Source: Salticus scenicus (Eukaryota > Arthropoda > Arachnida > Araneae > Salticidae). Taken from it: a DNA stretch of 64,000 bases. The stretch lies in assembly GCA_963930645.1 (NCBI GenBank), contig OZ005662.1:100920436-100984435 (forward strand), read 5' to 3'. Below are positions 57,322 through 64,000 of the stretch, piece by piece; the stretch's first letter is position 1; every line of letters begins with the position of its first letter. Under the pieces are notes generated by a model. The model did no database searches. It worked only from the letters and a program-made list of their open reading frames with translations, and was not told the origin of the DNA. Both the position numbers and the translations under genes were made by a program.

Positions 57322-59435
57322 TTAAAACCTAGTATAGAAATTTTAAATAAGATATTCCTATGTTAAGTACAAAATTACAAAGAAACAACTTGAATTATTT
57401 TAAAGATTATAATCATATATGTATTAATCAATCATGTTGATCGTGAAAAACTTTAATATTGGAAATAGTATCTTTATAGAGGGTAGGAGTGTTCAGTGTT
57501 GGGATAGAGGGGAGGGGGATGTTGTTCAGTTATTCTTTATTTTTGACTGTCAGCATTATGTATGAAATCTTTTTCTGGCTATGGTCTTGTCTATTTCTTT
57601 TATTTGTAAATATTTAGATATAGCGTTAACTAACTTTTTTTTTTCTTAATATCCAATATGATAATGTTGTAATAGTTCACAACAGATTTACTTTGTTACA
57701 TTTGCAAACTATACATAACTAATTTTATTATCATTTTCTTCATGATTTTTTTTTTATTGATCATGATTAAAATGAAATTACACTTTACATTAATCAGATT
57801 ACTAATTTCTAATAAAATATTTCTATTGCTAAAAATGCTAATTCAAAGTGAAAATTACAATTTATTGCTTTAACAGAATAATTTTATGCAGCGAACATGT
57901 ACAGGTGAATGGATTTTTATTTTGTCCAGCTTCATGTGGTTTTGTCCAGTGTCCCGGACTTTTTACAAAAAAAGTGGACAAAATAACAACCCTCTCATGA
58001 TGGACCCCTTTCTTCATCTGTGGTGCTTCATTGGGAGCTTTCCTTTTGACTAAATTCTTACCTGTGCTTTTAAAAGTGGTGCCATTTAGATCGGTGGTTT
58101 GCGCTGGCTCGTTGCCAGTACACCAAGGTAAACTATTTAAAATTTCAATTGTTTCTGTTTGATTGTTCTAATTTGCAAACTTTGTTGAAATGTACTTTGA
58201 TATTTTCGGTTGTGTGAGTTTTGCTAAGGGCAGGGGTTGTTTTATCGAACTTTATATCGGAAATCTGTTCTTTTATTCTATTTTTAATTTTTCGCTTTGT
58301 TATTCCGATATAACTTCCAATAGAGTGGACACTTTTTTAATTTAAGTTTAGTGTGTTTTCAGAAGGTATATTACTGTTTCATACTTTCCTTATAAGATTT
58401 TCAGTTTAAATATTTATTTCACCCACATTAAAACTTAATAATTCGATATCTTTCTATTATATAATAAATGTATCTTGTATCTCTACAGAGTACAAACACA
58501 TCAGAATAATTTTAAACATTTTTTTTTTTTTTTTAATTTTACCCATATATGGAAAGACACATGCATCAATTATTTAAAAACATTAGAAAATGAAATCTGG
58601 CAAAATTTGTTTCATTAGTTCTCTTTAAGTTTTTTTTTTTTTTTTTTTTTTTTTTAACTCAATATCCAGGCAGTATTTATTATGTTTATATTTTACATGC
58701 TTGTAAATTTGCCCCTTATTTATATATTTATAAAATAAAGGGAAATAAAAACTTCCCATAGTGAATCTGGACAAATCTTGTCACATATATTAACTGGATT
58801 TTTTGCTTATCTGTTTCATAAATGAATCTTTCAATGTTGTTGTTAAAAAGTATCAATAATTATATATATATATATATTTTTTTTAAGAACTGGATCTGCT
58901 TTCACACAATTTAAAAGACCTTTTAGCTAATAAGGATAGCTGCGATACCACTCTTCAAGTAGAAGACAAAGAATTTAAGGCTCACAGGTTCCTTTTAGTA
59001 GCTAGATCATCTGTCTTTGCAGCTATGTTTCAACATGATACCCTAGAAAAGAAAACAGGCTTCATAAAGATACCAGATTGCGATTCTGAATCTTTTCCAG
59101 CGTTTTTAGAGTATTTGTACTGTGGTAAACTTGAGAGTATTTCATACAGCAGTGCTTTTCACCTGTACAGTACTTCGAATAAATATGATGTTCTTGAATT
59201 GAAAGAGTTCTGCAAGACATATCTTATCAAAAATTTGATGACTGACAAGCTATGTGATATTGTTATGTTGGCAGATAAATACGATGATGAACAACTACTG
59301 ACTGCTGTACAGGCATTTTTCAATGAAAATTGGAAGAAAATTTTTGTAACTTCTGATTGGGAGAGCTTAATGAGAAAAAACTATCGTTTAGCTAACAAAC
59401 TACTCATTCAATTGTCTCAAAGCAAAGAATCGTAA
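40262..59435 (+). CDS. MATH-BTB (TDPOZ/SPOP-like) protein, exons 40262-40775 and 58888-59435
   Basis: The two exons join in phase 1 to give 353 residues. Exon 1 ends GCAG|GTAGTA; exon 2 starts after TTTTTTTTAAG. Residues about 18-138 form a MATH domain (FEWKIANF, then LNIYPKSR, EGSFGLYF, HTRLELYVKKADGK). Residues about 188-290 form a BTB/POZ domain (CDTTLQV, FKAHRFLLVARSS, FAAMF, FLEYLYCG), then a BACK-like tail (CDIVMLADKYD). Length and order match TDPOZ/SPOP-like proteins. In that family MATH binds substrates and BTB binds cullin-3 in ubiquitin ligases; for this member the role is inferred. A likely untranslated segment, 40176-40261, follows an acceptor (TTTCTTTACTTTTTAG). The stop is followed by AATAAA (59434) and another at 59593-59598. 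The 18.1-kb intron holds nested transposons in a GC-AG-free, ordinary GT-AG frame. Confidence 0.85.
41330..42110 (+). repeat. Single-unit relative of the 8210-9890 repeat
   Basis: CATGCAGTATGCATTGATTA, then CACTTTCCAACTATATG, matches 8227-8270. Later blocks (AAAGTGTTAAAAATACTTAA, TAACTGAATATTTTTGTG, GACACAATGCTTTG) follow the same order as in that array. Confidence 0.6.
42654..42939. mobile_element. piggyBac-like MITE
   Basis: Flanked by TTAA at 42650-42653 and 42940-42943. Ends CACATTGAGTGCCA and, in reverse, CACGTTGAGCACCA. TTAA targets and ends of this type fit piggyBac-derived elements. A 17-bp motif, AATATGATATAAA(G/A)CTGA, is repeated in tandem at about 42736-42776. Confidence 0.7.
43686..43910. 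mobile_element. hAT MITE, 225 bp, perfect 8-bp duplication
   Basis: Flanked by CATGAAGG (43678-43685 and 43911-43918). Ends CAGGGGTTGTACTCTCTGCC and, in reverse, CAGGGGTCGTACTCTCCGCC, with further pairing (CCCTTTT). Non-coding. Confidence 0.9.
46245..46296 (+). promoter_or_regulatory. Candidate LTR promoter: CCAAT and TATA-like boxes
   Basis: CCAAT at 46245-46249 and TATATTA at 46290-46296 lie at the start of the GC-balanced core, before the 68-base repeats. If used, transcription would start near 46320, leaving a long R-U5 leader. The same sites occur in the right LTR (near 52957 and 53008). Sequence inspection only. Confidence 0.25.
47067..48050 (+). promoter_or_regulatory. Candidate intron inside the LTR leader
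   Basis: A consensus donor, GTAAGT (47067-47072), ends the GC-balanced core, and base composition drops sharply after it. A good acceptor, TTTTTCTTTTTCAG, ends at 48049. The contrast in composition on the two sides of the donor looks like an exon/intron boundary. Repeated in the right LTR. Confidence 0.3.
49017..49034 (+). promoter_or_regulatory. Primer binding site
   Basis: TGGCGCCGTGAGTCCAGG starts right at the LTR boundary. TGG at this place pairs with the CCA end of a tRNA. The first seven bases equal those of lysine-tRNA-type sites, but the rest differs, so I do not name the tRNA. Confidence 0.6.
49017..52111 (+). other. Internal non-coding domain of the LARD-like element
   Basis: Begins with the primer binding site and ends with the polypurine tract (52097-52111). 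Mostly AT-rich with A/T homopolymers. A GC-balanced block at about 51470-51990 sits where a coding element would have its 3' end. No protease, reverse transcriptase, RNase H or integrase motif was found in any frame. Confidence 0.7.
52112..55728 (+). repeat. Right LTR (3.62 kb) of the LARD-like element
   Basis: Same features in the same order as the left LTR: the 68-base tandem repeats at about 53512-53647, the donor GTAAGT at about 53777 and the acceptor near 54760. Differences from the left copy include base changes near 52728, 52789, 52875, 53019, 53134 and 53726. Confidence 0.85.
56440..56970. repeat. Three diverged tandem units, about 180 bases
   Basis: Each unit has ACACAAGGATAAATT-like, GTGATAGC(A/G)TCT(A/G)AAT, ATTCGAT and ACATGTTATA blocks and ends with TTTTGGTGAATCTA or GGAAAATTTAGC. 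Similar in style to the arrays in the 35400-37224 Helitron. The array ends at ACTAG|TT without a clear hairpin. Confidence 0.5.
57020..57900. other. AT-rich interior of the hAT element
   Basis: TA and T runs (57295-57322), short frames only. No transposase similarity seen. Confidence 0.4.
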
Positions 59436-59592
59436 TAAAATGTTGTAATTTCAAAACACATTTATCATCATAATTTGTAAGAGTTTTATTTATTTTTTTT
59501 TTTTATTTAAAATTATTAAAGTTTTATAAACCGTATTTTTTTCAAAATTGCAAGTAGAAATGATCATATGAAAATAGTTTTTATTTTTTTAA

Positions 59593-59598
59593 AATAAA
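59593..59598 (+). terminator. Polyadenylation signal AATAAA of the MATH-BTB gene
   Basis: AATAAA lies 158 bases after the stop, followed by T-rich sequence. An earlier AATAAA overlaps the stop region (59434-59439). Either could serve. Confidence 0.45.
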
Positions 59599-59642
59599 GT
59601 TTTTTTATGCAATTTTCTGTCTGTTTTCTTATGGATATTACA

Positions 59643-59919
59643 ATTCCACTAAAAGAATAAGAATTCAAGCACCTCAAGCGTGTGGTATCCCTTTCCGACC
59701 CAAAACATTTTTACCTGAAAACATTACATTCTTCTGTGTTTCCAAAATGGAAGAAAATTGTGGACTATAACCGACATTTGTTGATTAGAAATTATACTTT
59801 ACACTTTCTGCTAATTAGTCCGTTCATTCATTTTCCGATTTTATTACATACGACTGTTCCAGATGCAAAAATGTAAGTGGATGTCGTGGATGTCTAAGGT
59901 CGGAAAGGGGTATTTGAAT
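59643..59919. mobile_element. Insertion with 16-bp direct flanking repeats
   Basis: TCTTATGGATAT(T/C)ACA occurs at 59627-59642 and 59920-59935, consistent with a target duplication of retroposon size. The insert has partly inverted ends (AAGAATTCAAG...CCTTTCCGACC and GGTCGGAAAGGGGTATTTGA). A 64-codon frame inside is unrecognised. Confidence 0.45.
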
Positions 59920-60344
59920 TCTTATGGATATCACAAAAGCATTAATTTTAGTACACATTAAATTGGATTCCTGAAAATAGCATTACATCCTAAGCGAGTT
60001 ATTTTGTAAAATGATAATTAATTTGGAAAAAATAGTTATTTTTTTTCCTTTTCTCTGTAAAATTAGTTTTAACACCAAAATATTTTAAAGGTTTTTAAAA
60101 GATAGTACTAAAAAAATATATATATTATTATTAGGAAACTGCAATTTTTTCCATAAAAATATTTTGTAATTGAGCAATTACACAATTTCGAAAATTATTT
60201 TTAACACTTTTAATGTTAACATTTTATTTTAAACTTTTTAAATATTTTCTAACGTATTTGATTTTCTCTATAGAGAGCTCTGTATTAAATTACTAATAAA
60301 AAAATTATTGAAGTTGATCATTCAGAAGCTTCAGCGCTTTCCAT

Positions 60345-60500
60345 TTGAGGTTTGACAGTCGGAAACCATTGAAACCTCATAGCTGTGTACCTATTAAGAC
60401 ACTGCCTCTGGGGGCAACCAAGATGCAGAAACCCTCCCTTCTGAGGAGGATCAAAATTGTTAAGGCATATTTCCGGATCATCCCTAGTAGTAAATTTCAG
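60345..60500 (+). mobile_element. Retroposon fragment, plus-strand copy
   Basis: GATCAAAATTGTTAAGGCAT and TTTCCGGATCATCC match, in reverse, the core of 3541-3685. Upstream (AAGACACTGCCTCTGGGGGC) it extends the family in the direction away from the tail. Confidence 0.4.
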
Positions 60501-60766
60501 ACTGACACTATTTTATCTACTGTGTAATTCTAGTGCCTATTTAATATCAACAAGTATTGAATATTGTATTAAATTTATCGTAGTGGGACACACTGGGATA
60601 AATTTAACGTTGGTTTTAATTGCAGCAATATGAAGCATACTAGTGCAGGGTTGCCACAGGCCACCAAAAGGCAACTATTTTCAGCTTAAGGCAACTAATG
60701 GCTACTTTTTTTGCGTAAAAAGCTTGAAAAAGCAACTATTTTCACAAGAAGGAGACTACTGGGAGA

Positions 60767-60803
<37 letters not shown>

Positions 60804-61189
60804 CTTTTACAAAGTACTTTTACTAGAAATATCAAGAACATTTTTCGGAGAGAAATATTTTGTATTCATTTTATCAACAATACCACATCTTTACTTTTTC
60901 ACCTTTTCTTAACCTCAAAAGGATGGCATACACTCCTTGCAGTTGACTACTAGTACACTCCTGTGACCCATACTATGTCCTTCCTCACCCTGATTTCATG
61001 TAAGAACAAATAACTGAATTTGAAAAGAAAGTCTTCATAGTAAATAAAGAAAAGAATAAAACAAAAGAAAAGCTGATAAGTTGTCTGAAGTGGTAAACAA
61101 GAAATTGAAACAAGCTAAGAGCCTGTTTTAGTTTAGAGTGTGCAATACCTAATCTCATTGATCATCCTCCAAGGCACATGTAAAATTAG

Positions 61190-61520
61190 TTTCCACAATT
61201 ACTCCATACTTAATGTATTTTTTTTTTTTAATTTGTTTTCATATTCAGAAAATTCAGCCGTTAAATTAGTAGTATTTTTTTTTTTTAATTTAATTTTTAA
61301 TATTTTATTTTTGAGTTAAGAAAAATAATTAAATACATTTTTTTGCTAGAAAATAAAATGTTAAAAATATGAAAAATCAATTTTTCAAAAATATGTACTA
61401 ATTTAACAATTGTGAGTTTTCTGAATTTGAAAACGGGGAAAAAAAAAAAAAAAACATTAGATATTGAGTAATTGTAGAAACAAATTTTCTGTAGAATGAC
61501 ATGGGCCTTTGCTGTCGGCA
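61190..61520. repeat. Foldback element, diverged
   Basis: TTTGTTTTCATATTCAGAAA near 61228 pairs with TTTTCTGAATTTGAAAAC near 61417. The right end, GGCCTTTGCTGTCGGC, matches the end of the 15571-16085 family. Confidence 0.4.
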
Positions 61521-61529
61521 AGATTGGGT

Positions 61530-63030
61530 ATTGTCTACTCTTAAGGCTAAAGATATGCAGACCATCAGATTAAATCAAGGTGAAGAACCTCAGTTGAGAC
61601 AAAAACAAAAATAATATGAAGCTAAACAAATAAAATTTTTAATAAAAGGAAACAATGTTTGATGCAATTATTCATGTTCCAAAAGCCTAATAATAATAAT
61701 AATAAAATAAATTTAACAAAGTGTTTTTCACAAGATTAAGTGATAATTTTCTTAATAATATAAATCTTAAGGGTTTAAGCCAGGCTAATTAACATTTTCA
61801 ATAGAAGATATTCATGGTTATCTATTCCTTTAAAAAAAAAAAAAAAAAATAATAATAATAATAATAATAATAAAAAATTTAGTAACTTTTTCAGATAAAA
61901 CATTACCTTTTTTAGAAGGAAATAAAAGTATATATATCAAAAATTAATTATTTGCCATTTCATAAATTAATTTGACTTTAATGGTCAAAAGTGGATTTTC
62001 TTCTTTCCCCCAAATTTTTAATAGCTGTTTACCTGTATTCATTTTTTTAAAAAAATATTATTATGGATTTACTTCAAGAAAAAGCCTGGTTTGTTTCAGA
62101 ATTTTTCAAGATTATAGGTCCTGACAGGAATAGAAAGTTAAAGATTGTAATAAATAGCAGAGTTTCGGCTCCCCCCCCCCCCTCCCCTACAAATGTATTA
62201 AGTTTTTTTTTTTTTTTTTTTGGTCTAACTTTGTAAGGACAGATGAACCGCTAAATTAATCTTATAAATTCTTCAACATTATATGGTATGAATAATTTTC
62301 TTTAATAATTGTAATTTTTTCTTCTATGAACTGGAACTTTAATTTGGGCTATTTTTCAACATCATTGCTTTCCAAATATTACAATAAACTTCCAGGAAGA
62401 TACAGTTAAAGGCCAATGACTTTTTTTTTTTTTTTTTTTTTTTTTTTCATAATAACGAGACTCTGTTATAACTGGAAAGCACAAACCTAAAGTTTTACAT
62501 GGCAGTATGAAATATGTATTTGTGTTATGTACACTACATATACATATTAATACAAATGAATATCTTCTCAAATCCCCACTCTTATGTTACTTCACTAAAA
62601 GTTATAACTCTGGAAAAATGATTTGTGAAAACAAATAATGATTATATGCATATTTTAATTGTAGTACTTACAATATTATTTGTATTCATATAAATCTTTA
62701 TGCAGTATAAGAAAGAAAAAGTGACAGTACCTAATAGTTTTTAGTCAATCTAAAAAAAGAATATAAAAATTGTTCCCTCAATAGAAGTTGGGATAGTAGC
62801 AAATTAATAATCCAGAATTCAACCCTGTTTGCCACTCTTCCAGGGTAATAGGTAAGGAATAACCGCTGTTATTTCATATGGTGTTATTGCCCTGGATGAA
62901 AGAAGTGAAAGCTTTAATTATTGTACCTGTTCATGTTAAAAAATTAAGTTAATTTTTCTGAGGAGAGTAAGCTTAAAATCTTCCATCCTCCCCCACAACC
63001 CCACAAAAAAAAAAAAAAAGCATTGTAACA
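61530..63030. other. Intergenic AT-rich sequence
   Basis: (TAA)n runs at about 61690-61705 and 61850-61871, and long T and C homopolymers near 62170-62220 and 62421-62447. A short inverted repeat (CCAGGGTAATA...TGTTATTGCCCTGG, 62840-62897). No genes recognised. Confidence 0.5.
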
Positions 63031-63032
63031 AA

Positions 63033-63290
63033 TGTTACGATGGACGTTTAACAAAATGAATAACAATAATGAATGTTTAAGTTGATAAAATGTCAATTTT
63101 TTGCATTTCCAGCTCTTTTTCACGTTAGAAATAGCTTAATTTTCCTTTTAAAACGCATTAAAAAGCTCCAATAGGCAGGTAATAGATTTAGCACCAAATA
63201 TAACTACTTTTTACCCGTGGCGACTTTTGGCGAGAAAATCCTTATCGATATTCTAAAGATGGACGTTCTAATGTGATTGGTTAAAGAGTT
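63033..63290 (-). repeat. LTR fragment, reverse copy of the 5256-5877 family
   Basis: Starts TGTTACGATGG (the complement of a CGTAACA end). Contains reverse matches to AAGGATTTTCTCGCCAA, GGTGCTAAATC and TTGGAGCTTTTTAA from the copy at 5256-5877. The far end is lost, so it is truncated. Confidence 0.45.
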
Positions 63291-64000
63291 ACGGGAAATT
63301 TGAATTAAAGAAAAAGTTGGTTTTAAAAATAAAATATTAATCCTTTCCGAACAACATATATTTGCATCATGAACTACATTAGCACTTTATCATTGTGTAG
63401 AAAACCTTTAAAATGATAACGACGTCAATTTTTGCCAAATGCATAATTTAACTTTTAACGATTTTTTAACGCTCACGTTTAATTAAATGTATTTATTTTT
63501 AGGTCGAAAGAAAATGAACTCGTAAATTTTTTTTGGCAACAATTAAATTATAGTTAGTATTTTAATGGCTATTTTTATTGCTATTAGGAGCTTATTATTT
63601 TCATATTTTAATTAATTAAAAGAAAACTATTCGAAAATCTTACTTCGAAGTATTGTATCGTCACCGGGTTCTGAGCTACTATGAAAGTTTCAAATGTCTA
63701 GCTAGTAGGGAAGTTAGTTAAAAATAGATTGCAAGTTTTGTACCGGACAAACAAACAAGAATAGAAGTTAATAAAAATATGGTAAAAATCTCTCGTAACA
63801 GGCAGTTAGAACCTAATTGAAGAATTTGGTATTGTACATGACAATGAGAAATCTATCTTAACAAGAATTCATTATATGTTCTTTGTCTATTTTTTATTAT
63901 TATTATTATTATTATTAGAAGGTTTTTAATTGAAATTGACTTGGTCATCGTGTCTTCGTGTCACGCTAGTAAATAAGGCGCCTACATTTTAAAGTAAATA
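63291..64000. other. Intergenic AT-rich sequence
   Basis: An (ATT)n run at 63893-63918. No frames, terminal repeats or RNA genes that I can support. Confidence 0.5.

Larger units (their letters stand above)
44922..57994. mobile_element. hAT-type element hosting the long-LTR retrotransposon
   Basis: Starts CAGGGTTGTTCGGTTTTTTC and ends with the complement of GAGGGTTGTTATTTTGTCC. Both ends repeat GTCCAC / TCCCGGAC motifs (44975-45020 and 57925-57975). The flanks TCGGGATG (44914-44921) and TCATGATG (57995-58002) match at six of eight bases, a decayed duplication. Without the 10.3-kb retrotransposon it is about 2.7 kb. No transposase frame seen. Confidence 0.65.
44866..58330 (-). pseudogene. Penelope-like GIY-YIG relic, split by a hAT insertion
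   Basis: On the minus strand at about 58330-58140 a broken frame reads SYIGITKRKIKNRI, the YIG half of a GIY-YIG domain, then KTTPALSKTH. A frame-shifted C-terminal part follows to 57995, then resumes across the hAT insertion at 44921 and stops at about 44866. The coding direction is opposite to the host gene. The N-terminal reverse transcriptase is not visible beyond 58330. Confidence 0.5.
40776..58887 (+). other. 18.1-kb intron of the MATH-BTB gene
   Basis: GT at 40776-40777 and AG at 58886-58887. The acceptor has a weak polypyrimidine tract of T's after a TA run. Most of the intron is transposon: a repeat (41330-42110), a piggyBac-like MITE (42654-42939), a hAT MITE (43686-43910) and a Penelope/hAT/LTR nest (about 44866-58330). 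The remaining stretches (40870-41330, 42120-42640, 43000-43670, 43930-44860, 58340-58880) are AT-rich with no features I can support. Confidence 0.75.

Noticed and set aside
60643..60770. hAT-like start CAGGGTTGCCAC
   Set aside because: No matching right end or target duplication found within reach; the CCCTG at 62826 has different flanks.
1..64000. CRISPR arrays, bacterial operons, functional tRNA or rRNA genes
   Set aside because: Nothing fits: the window has spliced eukaryotic gene structure, and the only tRNA-like sequences are degenerate.

Overview
Eukaryotic, strongly AT-rich, intron- and transposon-dominated DNA. The only host gene I can support is a two-coding-exon MATH-BTB (TDPOZ/SPOP-like) gene on the plus strand, with coding exons at 40262-40775 and 58888-59435 and an 18.1-kb intron. 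Small MATH-BTB genes are highly multiplied in spiders. The gene type, the long intron and the repeat mix (many small hAT elements, Penelope-like elements, Helitrons, Tc1/mariner) fit an arachnid, most likely a spider; this is inference, not a species call.

Layout. 1-6087: an old Helitron-like copy broken by a 4.6-kb hAT element (380-4954, perfect 8-bp target duplication) and by a probable solo LTR (5256-5877). The hAT itself carries a truncated Penelope-like retroelement with a GIY-YIG endonuclease tail (2151-2908, 13-bp target duplication). 6958-8073: an internally deleted Tc1-type element with IR/DR ends. 8.2-18 kb: tandem repeats, foldback/MITE elements, tRNA-derived SINE heads and a 127-bp Penelope remnant. 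18.8-24.3 kb: hAT derivatives, one keeping the transposase C-terminus, a retroposon and another Penelope tail. 24930-26772 and 33486-35367: two near-identical 1.85-kb hAT elements, each with a transposase first exon. 27.8-39.3 kb: four Helitron copies of three families. 39.3-59.6 kb: the MATH-BTB gene. 59.6-64 kb: more repeats and an LTR fragment.

The most unusual object lies in the MATH-BTB intron: a 10.3-kb LTR retrotransposon (45399-55728) with two about 3.6-kb, about 99.5% identical LTRs, a primer binding site, a polypurine tract and a 3.1-kb internal region with no gag or pol. This is the architecture of plant LARD elements. It sits inside a hAT element (44922-57994), which sits inside a Penelope-like relic (about 44866-58330), which sits inside the intron. 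All boundaries were read by eye from terminal and target repeats; identities are estimates from reading, not alignments.
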